From positions 140,790-204,789 of the forward strand of contig NZ_FOLD01000007.1 in assembly GCF_900112225.1 (NCBI RefSeq): a stretch of DNA of 64,000 nt, in the 5' to 3' direction. A program made the position numbers and the translations under genes. The notes under the pieces are model-generated. The model was not told the DNA's origin. It did no database searches and saw only the letters and a list, made by a program, of their open reading frames with translations. This document shows, piece after piece, positions 25,262 to 32,747 of the stretch (its first letter is position 1; every line of letters begins with the position of its first letter). This DNA comes from Massilia yuzhufengensis (lineage in GTDB: Bacteria; Pseudomonadota; Gammaproteobacteria; Burkholderiales; Burkholderiaceae_D).

Positions 25262-26232
25262 GCGAAGCGCTGATGGATCACGCCACCCGCACGATCGAAG
25301 TCGGCTCCAGGAGCTTCGCGGCGGCGGCGCGCCTGTTCGACCCGGCCACCCGGCGCAGCGTGCTGATGCTCTACGCCTGGTGCCGCCATTGCGACGACGT
25401 GGTGGACGGCCAGGAGCTCGGCTTCAACGTGGAGGGTGCCGCCCCGCATGACGCGGCCGCGGCCCTGGCCGTGCTCGACACCCAGACCCGCCGCGCCTAC
25501 GGCGGCGCGCCGATGGACGACCCGGCCTTCGCCGCCTTCCAGGAAGTGGCGCTGTGCCACCGCATCGACCCGCGCTTCGCGCTCGACCACCTGGCCGGCT
25601 TCGCGATGGACGTCGATGGCGCGCGCTACGAGACCCTGGACGACACGCTGCGCTACTGCTACCACGTGGCCGGCGTGGTCGGCCTGATGATGGCCTCGAT
25701 CATGGGCGCGCACGAGGACGCGGTGCTGGACCGCGCCTGCGACCTGGGCCTGGCCTTCCAGCTGACGAACATCGCGCGCGACATCGTCGAAGACGCGCGC
25801 ATGGGCCGCTGCTATGTGCCGGCCCAGTGGCTGCGCGAGGCCGGCATTGCCCCGGACGAAGTGGCCGACCCGCGCCACCGCGCGGCGCTGGCGAAGGTCG
25901 CGGCGCGGCTGGTGGATCATGCGGAACCGTATTACGACTCGGCGCTGGCGGGTATCGCCGCCCTGCCCCTGCGCTCGGCCTGGGCCATTGCCAGCGCGCG
26001 CAATGTGTACCGCCAGATCGGCATCAAGGTAAAACGCCGCGGCGCGCACGCGTGGGACGAGCGCGCCGGCACCAGCAAGGCGATGAAGCTGTGGCTGCTG
26101 GCGAAGGGGGCCGCGACCGCGCTCGGCTCGCGCCTTAGTGGTCCTGCGATGCGGGCGCGTCCTGCGGCCCTGTGGCAGCGCCCTGGGCGCGCGGCGGACG
26201 CCCCCCATGCAGCGCATGCAACTGCCGCTTGA
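25258..26232 (+). CDS. crtB: Phytoene synthase
   Basis: CrtB joins two GGPP to phytoene, the committed step. The 324-residue protein carries YAWCRHCDDVVDGQ (first Asp-rich region) and AFQLTNIARDIVEDARMGRC followed by YVP (second), as in squalene/phytoene synthases. It overlaps crtI by 4 bp. The last 98 bp (26135-26232) are also coding for the C terminus of crtZ on the other strand. The extra tail (RARPAALWQRPGRAADAPHA) is low complexity, slightly longer than usual for CrtB, and may be a consequence of that overlap. Confidence 0.95.
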   Translation: MSEALMDHATRTIEVGSRSFAAAARLFDPATRRSVLMLYAWCRHCDDVVDGQELGFNVEGAAPHDAAAALAVLDTQTRRAYGGAPMDDPAFAAFQEVALCHRIDPRFALDHLAGFAMDVDGARYETLDDTLRYCYHVAGVVGLMMASIMGAHEDAVLDRACDLGLAFQLTNIARDIVEDARMGRCYVPAQWLREAGIAPDEVADPRHRAALAKVAARLVDHAEPYYDSALAGIAALPLRSAWAIASARNVYRQIGIKVKRRGAHAWDERAGTSKAMKLWLLAKGAATALGSRLSGPAMRARPAALWQRPGRAADAPHAAHATAA

Positions 26233-26662
26233 GCGTGGCGACCGGCGGCGCGTACAGGAAGCCGAAGGACACCGCGCCGTCCTTGCCGTCGACCGCATGG
26301 TGCATGCGGTGGGCCTGGTACAGGCGCTTGAGGTAGCCGCTGCGCGGCGTGTAGGTGAACGGCCAGCGCCGGTGCACCAGGCCGTCGTGGGCGACGAAGT
26401 AAAGGAAACCGTAAGCGGTCATGCCGGCGCCGATCCATTCGAGCGGATGGGCGCCGCGCGTGCCGAACCAGATCAGGGCGATGGCCACGCCCGCGAACAC
26501 GATGGCGTACAGGTCGTTCTTCTCGAACCATCCCGTGCGCGGTTCGTGGTGCGACTTGTGCCAGCCCCAGCCGAAGCCATGCATGATGTGCTTGTGCGCG
26601 ACGATGGAAAACACTTCCATCAGCACGATGGTGAGCAGGACGATGAAGGTATTGAGCAGCAT
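26135..26662 (-). CDS. crtZ: Beta-carotene 3-hydroxylase
   Basis: CrtZ hydroxylates both rings of beta-carotene to zeaxanthin, a di-iron membrane enzyme of the fatty-acid hydroxylase superfamily. The 175-residue length is standard. All His clusters are present: HKHIMHG, WHKSHHEP, HDGLVHRRWPF and HRMHHAVDG, with hydrophobic segments at about 3-20, 55-70 and 75-90. Orientation against crtE-X-Y-I-B reproduces the Pantoea arrangement. Its C-terminal 32 codons lie antisense to the crtB 3' end. Confidence 0.95.
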   Translation of the reverse strand: MLLNTFIVLLTIVLMEVFSIVAHKHIMHGFGWGWHKSHHEPRTGWFEKNDLYAIVFAGVAIALIWFGTRGAHPLEWIGAGMTAYGFLYFVAHDGLVHRRWPFTYTPRSGYLKRLYQAHRMHHAVDGKDGAVSFGFLYAPPVATLKRQLHALHGGRPPRAQGAATGPQDAPASQDH

Positions 26663-26761
26663 GGCAAAAGCCTACCACGAACCCCGTGCCGGCACAGGAT
26701 CCCGCCCCTGCCGGGCGCGGGTCATCGACGGTGCAGTATCGCAATTTTTGAAAGGAACAAC

Positions 26762-27178
26762 ATGCGTCATCCCATCACCGCCCTCCTCGCCTGTGCGCTG
26801 CTGTTCTCGGCCGCGCTGCCTGCCAGCGCCGCCACGGTCGAGGTGCGGGTGTCGAACGTCGCCGCCAGGGGCAAGGTCAGCGTCGCCGTGTGCGACCGCG
26901 AACGTTTCCTCAAGGAGTGCACCTACAGCGCGTCGGTGCCGGCGCAGGCGGGCGAGACGGTTGTCACACTGAAGGACATCCCGCCTGGCAATTGGGCGGT
27001 GCTGGCCTTCCAGGATGCGAACGAGAACGGCAAGCTCGACCGGAACTTCATCGGCATCCCGAGCGAGAACTACGGATTCAGTCGCGACGCGAAAAACCGC
27101 TTCGGGCCGCCGGGCTTCGACGACGCCGTCATCGAAGTGCGCGAGGGGACGACGGTGGCGGCGATTCGCCTCCACTGA
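26762..27178 (+). CDS. DUF2141 family exported protein
   Basis: A 138-residue protein with a clear signal peptide (MRHPITALLACALLF through PASA, cleavage before ATVEVRVS). The mature part matches DUF2141: GKVSVAVCDRERFLKE, PGNWAVLAFQDANENGKLD (an EF-hand-like D-x-N-x-N-G-x-L-D loop) and the GIPSENYGFSRDA block. Function is unknown. Members are repeatedly found beside carotenoid genes, and here it begins 100 bp from the divergently read crtZ. A periplasmic or outer-membrane pigment-related role is only inferred. AAAGGA precedes the ATG. Confidence 0.85.
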   Translation: MRHPITALLACALLFSAALPASAATVEVRVSNVAARGKVSVAVCDRERFLKECTYSASVPAQAGETVVTLKDIPPGNWAVLAFQDANENGKLDRNFIGIPSENYGFSRDAKNRFGPPGFDDAVIEVREGTTVAAIRLH

Positions 27179-27251
27179 GCCACTGTAATTACAGCAAGAA
27201 ATATCGGTAGGAATTCGATAACTGTTCAGGTATCGTTGTGACCCACAAGCA

Positions 27252-27270
27252 GCCGGGGCGACACCCCGGC
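27252..27270. other. Hairpin in the leader of the AGCS symporter
   Basis: GCCGGGG-CGACA-CCCCGGC, a perfect 7-bp stem, lies 64 bp before the symporter start and 74 bp after the DUF2141 stop, without a T-run. It is either a transcript-end stabiliser or a 5' UTR structure. The leader lacks the conserved glycine riboswitch core. Confidence 0.4.
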
Positions 27271-27333
27271 GATGATCGATGACACGCACGCAGGTTCATG
27301 CGCCTGCGCTTGCCAGCTACGGGGAACAAGTGA

Positions 27334-28821
27334 ATGAATGAGTTGATTACCGCCATCAATGGCGTTGTCTGGAGTCCGGCGCTGATCGCGCTCTGCCTGG
27401 GCGTCGGCCTGTATTTTTCGATCCGCTCGCGCTTCCTCCAGTTGCGCCACATCGGCGGCATGCTGCGCCTTTTATGGGACGGCAAGAGTTCCGAGCAGGG
27501 TGTCTCGTCCTTCCAGGCGCTGGCCATGACCCTGGCCGGACGCGTGGGCACCGGCAATATCGCCGGCGTCGCCACCGCCATCACCTTTGGCGGCCCCGGC
27601 GCCGTGTTCTGGATGTGGGTCGTGGCCTTCCTCGGCGCCAGCTCGGCCTTCGTCGAATCCACGCTGGGCCAGGTCTACAAGGAATCGGTCGACAAGCAAT
27701 TTCGTGGCGGCCCGGCCTTCTACATTGAAAAAGGCCTGGGCGTGAAATGGTATGCCGTGCTGTTCGCGCTGGTGACCATCCTCGCCTGCGGCGTGCTGCT
27801 GCCGGGCGTACAGGCCAATTCGATCGCCGAGAGCCTGAAAACGGCCGCCGGCGTCGATACCAGCTATACCGCCGTCGCGCTGGCTGTCGTGCTCGGATTC
27901 ATCATCTTCGGCGGTGTCAAGCGCATCGCCCGTTTCGCCGAATTCGTGGTGCCTTTCATGGCGATCGGCTACATCCTGGTGGCCTGCTTCATCGTCGCCA
28001 TCAACATCGACAAGCTGCCAGGCGTGCTGCAGCTGATCATCAGCTCGGCCTTTGGCCTGGACGCCGGTTTCGGCGCCATCATCGGCATGGCCATCATGTG
28101 GGGCGTCAAGCGCGGCGTGTATTCGAACGAAGCCGGCCAGGGCACCGGCCCGCACGCCTCGTCGGCCGCGGAAGTGAGCCACCCGGCCAAGCAGGGCCTG
28201 GTGCAGGGCTTCTCGGTCTACATCGACACCCTGTTCGTGTGCTCGGCCACGGCGTTCATGCTCCTGATTACCGGCCAGTACAACGTGGAAGCGCCGAATG
28301 GCACGCCGATGTTCATCGGCGTGCAGGGCGTGGCGTCCGGCCCGGGCTATGTGCAGACCGCGCTGGAAAACGTGATGCCGGGCTTCGGCTCGCTGTTCGT
28401 GGCGATCGCCCTGCTGTTCTTTGCGGGGACCACGATCGTGGCCTATTACTACATCGCCGAAACCAATATCGCCTACCTCAATCGCGCGACCAACCGTCCT
28501 TGGATGGGCGTGGTGCTCAAGCTGTGCATGATCGGCGCGACCATCTATGGTGCGGTGAAGACGGCGGACGTGGCGTGGGCGCTGGGCGACCTGGGCGTGG
28601 GCCTGATGGCGTGGCTGAACCTGATTGCGATCGTCTTGCTGCGCGACGTGGCGTTCACGTGTTTGCGCGATTATGAGGCGCAGAAGAAGCTGGGCAAGGA
28701 TCCGGAATTCGATCCGGTAGCGCTGGGGATCAAGAATGCGCATTTCTGGGAGCAGCGCGTGGCCTTGAACAAGGCACGCTCGGACAGCGGCGTTGTTTCA
28801 CCCAAGGACCTCGTCAACTAA
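27334..28821 (+). CDS. AGCS-family sodium:alanine/glycine symporter
   Basis: A 495-residue inner-membrane transporter with about eleven hydrophobic segments. The AGCS signatures are QALAMTLAGRVGTGNIAGVA (residues about 61-80), FWMWVVAFLGASSAFVESTL, RGGPAFYIEKGL, GVKRGVYSNEAGQGTGPHAS and YYIAETNIAYLNR. The family couples Na+ influx to uptake of alanine, glycine or D-alanine. Substrate preference cannot be read from sequence. Monocistronic, ending in a shared hairpin with the convergent DUF1428 gene. Confidence 0.94.
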   Translation: MNELITAINGVVWSPALIALCLGVGLYFSIRSRFLQLRHIGGMLRLLWDGKSSEQGVSSFQALAMTLAGRVGTGNIAGVATAITFGGPGAVFWMWVVAFLGASSAFVESTLGQVYKESVDKQFRGGPAFYIEKGLGVKWYAVLFALVTILACGVLLPGVQANSIAESLKTAAGVDTSYTAVALAVVLGFIIFGGVKRIARFAEFVVPFMAIGYILVACFIVAINIDKLPGVLQLIISSAFGLDAGFGAIIGMAIMWGVKRGVYSNEAGQGTGPHASSAAEVSHPAKQGLVQGFSVYIDTLFVCSATAFMLLITGQYNVEAPNGTPMFIGVQGVASGPGYVQTALENVMPGFGSLFVAIALLFFAGTTIVAYYYIAETNIAYLNRATNRPWMGVVLKLCMIGATIYGAVKTADVAWALGDLGVGLMAWLNLIAIVLLRDVAFTCLRDYEAQKKLGKDPEFDPVALGIKNAHFWEQRVALNKARSDSGVVSPKDLVN

Positions 28822-28826
28822 GTGGT

Positions 28827-28854
28827 TCGACGCCAGCCGAAGTGTTGGCGTCGA
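28827..28854. terminator. Bidirectional hairpin between convergent genes
   Basis: A perfect 9-bp stem TCGACGCCA / TGGCGTCGA (28827-28835, 28846-28854) with a 10-nt loop sits 6 bp after the symporter stop and 12 bp after the stop of the opposing DUF1428 gene. There is no T-run on either side, so efficiency is uncertain. Confidence 0.5.
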
Positions 28855-28865
28855 CTACCTGGGGT

Positions 28866-29270
28866 TCAGGCCTCGTCGAGACCTGGAATCGGCCTGAACC
28901 CCGCGGCGGTGAGGCGCTTTCCGTCGAAGACGGGGGCTTGACCGCCGAATTGCATGCGCGGGTCACTCGTCAACTTTTCCATGCCGGTGTCACGCGTGGC
29001 TTTATCGGGCCACGCGACATAGGAGATGACCACGGTGTCGTCCGGCCCGGCACCGGCAGCCGTGACGAAGCTTGGGTATTCCACTTGGGACTGCCTGGTT
29101 TCCGTTCCGTGATAGGTCTGCGCGTCGGGCCCTGCCTCGTCGATCCAGCATTCCATCACGCTGAGCGCCCCGTATTCCTTGACCACCTTCGCAGAAAGCC
29201 TGGCCAGCGCCTCGTACGCGGCCATGTTCGCGCGCGGGACTGGGGCCATGAAACAGTCGATGTAGCTCAT
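28866..29270 (-). CDS. DUF1428 family protein
   Basis: A 134-residue cytoplasmic protein of the DUF1428 family (dimeric alpha/beta barrel-like fold). Typical features are MSYIDCFMAPVP, YGALSVMECWIDE, VISYVAWPDKATRDTGMEKL, PRMQFGGQAPVFDGKRLTAAGF and a family-length end. AAAGGA stands 6 bp before ATG 29270, setting the start against a longer open frame. The biochemical role is unknown for the family. It is the first of a run of minus-strand genes that ends with sulP. Confidence 0.85.
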   Translation of the reverse strand: MSYIDCFMAPVPRANMAAYEALARLSAKVVKEYGALSVMECWIDEAGPDAQTYHGTETRQSQVEYPSFVTAAGAGPDDTVVISYVAWPDKATRDTGMEKLTSDPRMQFGGQAPVFDGKRLTAAGFRPIPGLDEA

Positions 29271-29409
29271 GCTGGTTCCTTTCGCAACGGGCAAGATGTA
29301 CACGGTATCGATTAGTCGCTTGGTCAATGAATTGTGCCACAACTGGCAGGGCGTAAATGATGCGCGACTGTCTGCTTTCGACCCATTGCGGACGTTACAT
29401 TGGCGGGAG

Positions 29410-29841
29410 CTAAGGACCCGATTTCGGTGAGCGGCGGGCCAGAGCCTCACGTATATCTCGCCCCGTAGCGTCAGTTCGGTGGTCAGCACGCATCCGTGCT
29501 GTTAAGCCCATCCAGCCTGTGATATCGGGATCCGCGCCAGACTCAAGCAGCAGGCGTACCAGTCCGCTGTGCTCACCCTGCACGGCAAGCCCTAAAGGCG
29601 TTTCGCCAATCGTCGCATGGTCGTTTGCGTTGACGTCGGCTCCTTGTCGAAGGAGAACCTGTACTGCGTCGTTTTGTCCGCCTAGGACGGCGCGATGCAT
29701 TGGTGTGTGGCCCATGTCATCGAATAGGTTCACATCGTATCCAGACAAGATAAGGCGCGCGATCTCTTGGAGATCCCCATCTTCGGCAGCACGATGCAAG
29801 CGCTCGGCTTCGAACCAATCGTCATGCTTGTAGGTAGTCAT
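29410..29841 (-). CDS. Ankyrin-repeat protein
   Basis: A 143-residue protein made of about three ankyrin repeats: AERLHRAAEDGDLQEIARLI, GHTPMHRAVLGGQNDAVQVL with LLRQGADVNAND, and GETPLGLAVQGEHSGLVRLL with LLESGADPDITG. No signal peptide. Such solitary ankyrin proteins are protein-interaction modules, often found in accessory regions; the partner is unknown. A copy of the promoter-bearing intergenic module (29873-29978) lies immediately upstream, in the right orientation to drive it. Confidence 0.85.
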   Translation of the reverse strand: MTTYKHDDWFEAERLHRAAEDGDLQEIARLILSGYDVNLFDDMGHTPMHRAVLGGQNDAVQVLLRQGADVNANDHATIGETPLGLAVQGEHSGLVRLLLESGADPDITGWMGLTARMRADHRTDATGRDIREALARRSPKSGP

Positions 29842-29872
29842 TGATATTCGATTCCAAGGCCTTTATCAAATC

Positions 29873-29978
29873 TGTCCGCTTCTGGCCGAACGCGGCCTTT
29901 GCGCTCAGCATAGCAGGTCGCCAAGGCCGAAAAATCGCAGAGTGTCACGAGGGGCCGGACCCGATCCGAAGCAGACAC
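29873..29978 (-). repeat. Promoter-like intergenic module, copy A
   Basis: About 105 bp that align closely with copy B at 30468-30569. On the minus strand both share GACA-N-TCTGC, TTTTCGGCCTTGGCGA, CTGCTATGCTGAGCGC, GGCC-N-TTCGGCCA and AGCGGACA. TGCTATGCT (TATGCT at 29907-29912, read on the minus strand) is an extended -10 element, so the module probably carries the promoter of the ankyrin gene 30 bp downstream. Confidence 0.65.
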
Positions 29979-29984
29979 ATGGGG

Positions 29985-30428
29985 CTAGTCCCATTCGATT
30001 ATTTCTAGCTCGGCTTGGTCAACACTTCCGTCACTCAACATACGAAGAGCAAGGATAAAATTATCAAGTCGTGCAGGCTCAGACATCAGGTATAAAGTTG
30101 CCTCGCTAGCCACCTCTCGATCACCGAATTCGCTGAACTTCGACTGTGCCATCACGCGTAAAAAGAGCTTGGCTCCTTTGCGGAAATGCATGCGAACGTC
30201 GAGCGCACCCGATGCGTACTCTGGTCCAAATTCACCGAAACGGAGATTGAACAGCCCTCCGTAGATATGGTCCTTGAACGTGTGAAGACCTAATACGATA
30301 CCGGCCAGATGCGAATGTCCAACGTAAACATCCGTTGTGAATAGCGAACGCCCATCAAAAATCTCGACGTTTAGCGTGAGCATGTCTTCATCGGACGAAA
30401 GCTTGGTAAATCTGATACCTGGCTTCAT
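29985..30428 (-). CDS. Orphan 147-aa protein
   Basis: A cytoplasmic, 147-residue protein of unknown function. It appears all-beta followed by a C-terminal helix: strands such as DMLTLNVEIFDG, DVYVGHSHLAG and FNLRFGEFG, then PARLDNFILALRMLSD. The general pattern recalls small immunity-type proteins of polymorphic toxin loci, but that is only an impression. ATG 30428 is chosen over GTG 30440 because GAAGG lies just before it. Copy B of the intergenic module stands upstream, copy A downstream. Codon use is less GC-biased than in flanking core genes. Confidence 0.65.
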   Translation of the reverse strand: MKPGIRFTKLSSDEDMLTLNVEIFDGRSLFTTDVYVGHSHLAGIVLGLHTFKDHIYGGLFNLRFGEFGPEYASGALDVRMHFRKGAKLFLRVMAQSKFSEFGDREVASEATLYLMSEPARLDNFILALRMLSDGSVDQAELEIIEWD

Positions 30429-30467
30429 GGTGACCTTCACAAACAGCGTTCATATATGGAAGTGAAT

Positions 30468-30569
30468 GTCCGCTCCTGGCCGAAGGCGGCCGTGCGCTCA
30501 GCATAGCAGCTCGCCAAGGCCGAAAATTGCAGACTGTCACGAAGGACAGCAACCGACCCAAAGCGGACG
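30468..30569 (-). repeat. Promoter-like intergenic module, copy B
   Basis: Second copy of the module at 29873-29978, with the same order of conserved blocks and the same extended -10 (AGCATA complement at 30500-30505). It sits 40 bp upstream of the 147-aa gene, in the same relative position as copy A upstream of the ankyrin gene. Its outer ends (GTCCGCT and AGCGGAC) are inverted relative to each other, giving the unit a weak terminal inverted repeat. Confidence 0.65.
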
Positions 30570-30575
30570 GTCCGC

Positions 30576-30950
30576 TTAATCCTCAAGCCAATGCAAGGCT
30601 TGGCTAAGGTCGTTATAGAAAACGCGGTATTCCCCCTCGCCAAATTGCCCGAAGGCGATCCGGGCCAAATAAGCCAATCGTGTATTCGGAACCAAAACAG
30701 CTTTACGGAGAGGCCGATCTTGGAACAGTTGCCTTGTTCTGTTGTCGAGTTTTTCTTGCGCCAGTGCAAGATCGACGGTAGGCGACTCCATTTCCAGTCC
30801 GTCGTAGAGTACGCGTGTGTAACCCGTATCCTGAAGCAGTTGGACTACCCGCTCGTGTGTTTCTTCAAGCATGCCTTCGGTTAATTCGCCCCTCATTCGA
30901 GCCACAACGACATTGCCAAGAGGTTCAATCCAAAGTTGAGTGTTTGGCAT
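30576..30950 (-). CDS. Orphan 124-aa protein, possibly SpoIIAA/STAS-like
   Basis: A 124-residue cytoplasmic protein without a named family. It begins MPNTQLWIEPLGNVVVARMR; the layout of alternating strands and helices (VVVARMRGELTEGMLEETHE, YTRVLYDGLEM, KAVLVPNTRLAYLARIAFG, YRVFYNDLSQALHWLED) resembles the SpoIIAA-like/STAS fold, including a final helix after a short strand. That is inference from pattern only. The neighbour upstream is a SulP transporter ending in a STAS domain. The frame on the same DNA at 30437-30769 is a shadow. Confidence 0.65.
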   Translation of the reverse strand: MPNTQLWIEPLGNVVVARMRGELTEGMLEETHERVVQLLQDTGYTRVLYDGLEMESPTVDLALAQEKLDNRTRQLFQDRPLRKAVLVPNTRLAYLARIAFGQFGEGEYRVFYNDLSQALHWLED

Positions 30951-31097
30951 CTTATCCAGTTAAATTAGTTTAAAGCTCGCAATTCCACCCGCAATACCAG
31001 CGGCAACCGCTCGTTAGGTGTGACCGCTCTTGGCCGGTAGAGGTCTATCTGCGGCGGTCCGGTTTCGACACGAAGCAGACGGTCGAGTGTACTTGGT
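30951..31097 (-). repeat. Intergenic repeat-like spacer with a partial module copy
   Basis: Between sulP and the 124-aa gene. 31021-31084 carries a shortened relative of modules A/B (GACCGCTCTTGGCCGG at one end, CGAAGCAGAC at the other) without the -10 block. Adjacent on the minus strand is ACCTAAC followed by GAGCGGTTGCCGCTGG and a purine/pyrimidine-rich stretch (30966-31020). ACCTAAC fits the RYYYAAC half-site of integron attC elements, but no matching GTTRRRY partner closes the unit. Confidence 0.4.
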
Positions 31098-32747
31098 TCA
31101 TGGAAACCGGATGAGGCTCGACGAGCGGAGCAGCGCGTCAGGTAACGTTGCGCTGTAAGTATCATCGTCTGCGGTGATAATCCCGGCCACCTTTAGTTTA
31201 CCAAGAACCCGGCTATTGGCTTCACAGAGCAGTACCATGACTTTTCGCTTGCGTAATTCCGTAATGACTTCCTCGAGTGATTGCAGACCGGTTATGTCTA
31301 TAAACGGCACGCGACCCAGCCGAAGAATAAGAACCTGCGGCATCGCATGCGTCTCCAGCAACACCCGCTCAAACCTCTCCGTTGCCCCAAAGAAAATTGG
31401 ACCGGATATTTCATACACGACAACTTCGGCAGGCAGCTTGGACAGCCCTGCCGCTGCCAACTCCACCGCAATTTCGTGATGCTCAATCCCGTACGTCTCG
31501 ACGCTTTCAGACATTCGGCGCAGAAACTGAAGAATGGCCAGGATCACTCCGACATTGACCGCGACAACCAGGTCCGCAAAAACCGTTAGCAGAAATGTGA
31601 TGACAAGGATGGCACGATCGGCTCTTGGTGCGCGTTGCATGAGGTGGACGAAGTGCTTCACGTCGCTCATGTTCCAGGCAACGACGAACAAGATCGCGGC
31701 GAGAGCAGCCAGCGGAATACTCGACGCCAGCGGTGCCAGGAACAACAGGATGGCTATCAGGGTGACCCCATGCATGATGCCAGCAAGGGGGCTTGTGGCG
31801 CCGTTACGAATGTTGGTCGCGGTTCGTGCGATCGCCCCGGTCGCCGCAAACCCGCCAAACAACGGCGCGGCAATGTTGGCAAGCCCTTGTCCGATCAATT
31901 CCTGATTAGCGTTGTGCTTTGTTCCGCTCATCCCATCGGCCACAACAGCTGACAGCAGCGATTCGATTGAGCCAAGCATCGCGATGGTGAAGGCTGGGCC
32001 AATCAGGGTCAGGCCCTCCGACACCGAGAGCGTGGGCAGGTGAAAGACTGGCAACCCGATCGGAATGCCGCCAAAGGCGCTGCCGATTGTGGCAACACCA
32101 GGGAAGTGAAACGTCGCCTGGATGGCTGTGACTACCACCATGGCAATCAATGGTCCAGGAATACGCGTCAGATACTTGACGCGGGGCGCGACTGTCACCA
32201 GCAGCAGACTAAACACGGCAAGGATTGTCGTTGCCCAGTGAAGCTGTGGTAGTTCCCCAAGCAGGTGCCAAAGCTTTTCATGGAAGTGCTCGCCACCAAC
32301 CTTCGCCAAGCCGAGGAAGTCCCGCCACTGGCCAACGAATATGATGACGCCGATACCCGAGGTAAATCCGACAATGACCGGCGCGGGAATGAATTTGATG
32401 ACGCCGCCGAGTTTGGCCAGGCCCATTAAGACGAGCATACACCCCGCCATCAGGGTAGCCGTCTGCAGTCCTTCGATGCCGTACTTTGCCGTGACACCTG
32501 AAAGGATGGCGATGAACGCCCCGGTAGGCCCCGCAATCTGCACACGACTGCCGCCAAACAGTGTGACTGCCAGGCCACCTACAACGGCTGTGTAGAGACC
32601 TTGTTCAGGCCGTGCGCCCGAAGCGATAGCGAAAGCCATGGCCAGAGGCAGAGCAACAACACCGACGATGACGCCTGCCACGACGTTACTTGCCCACAGG
32701 GGCCGGGCAAATAGACCAGCCCGATAGCTCTCAAGGACCGCAATCAT
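31098..32747 (-). CDS. SulP-family anion transporter with STAS domain
   Basis: A 549-residue inner-membrane transporter. About eleven to fourteen hydrophobic segments (about 15-405) include VVAGVIVGVVALPLAMAFAI, ASGARPEQGLYTAVVGG, FGGSRVQIAGPTGAF and NQELIGQGLANIAAPLFGGF, the hallmark of SulP proteins. A cytosolic STAS domain (about 430-545) follows with VLILRLGRVPFIDITGLQSL. The family moves sulfate, bicarbonate, dicarboxylates or other anions; the substrate is not assignable. GGAGG lies 5 bp before ATG 32747. It is more AT-rich than the core genes and sits in the accessory stretch. Confidence 0.92.
   Translation of the reverse strand: MIAVLESYRAGLFARPLWASNVVAGVIVGVVALPLAMAFAIASGARPEQGLYTAVVGGLAVTLFGGSRVQIAGPTGAFIAILSGVTAKYGIEGLQTATLMAGCMLVLMGLAKLGGVIKFIPAPVIVGFTSGIGVIIFVGQWRDFLGLAKVGGEHFHEKLWHLLGELPQLHWATTILAVFSLLLVTVAPRVKYLTRIPGPLIAMVVVTAIQATFHFPGVATIGSAFGGIPIGLPVFHLPTLSVSEGLTLIGPAFTIAMLGSIESLLSAVVADGMSGTKHNANQELIGQGLANIAAPLFGGFAATGAIARTATNIRNGATSPLAGIMHGVTLIAILLFLAPLASSIPLAALAAILFVVAWNMSDVKHFVHLMQRAPRADRAILVITFLLTVFADLVVAVNVGVILAILQFLRRMSESVETYGIEHHEIAVELAAAGLSKLPAEVVVYEISGPIFFGATERFERVLLETHAMPQVLILRLGRVPFIDITGLQSLEEVITELRKRKVMVLLCEANSRVLGKLKVAGIITADDDTYSATLPDALLRSSSLIRFP

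Noticed and set aside
27179..27333. Glycine riboswitch ahead of the AGCS symporter
   Set aside because: The conserved tandem aptamer cores are not present; only a simple GC hairpin was found.
30437..30769. 110-residue frame between the 147-aa and 124-aa genes
   Set aside because: It overlaps the 124-aa gene in another phase and otherwise translates intergenic module B. It has no ribosome site of its own.
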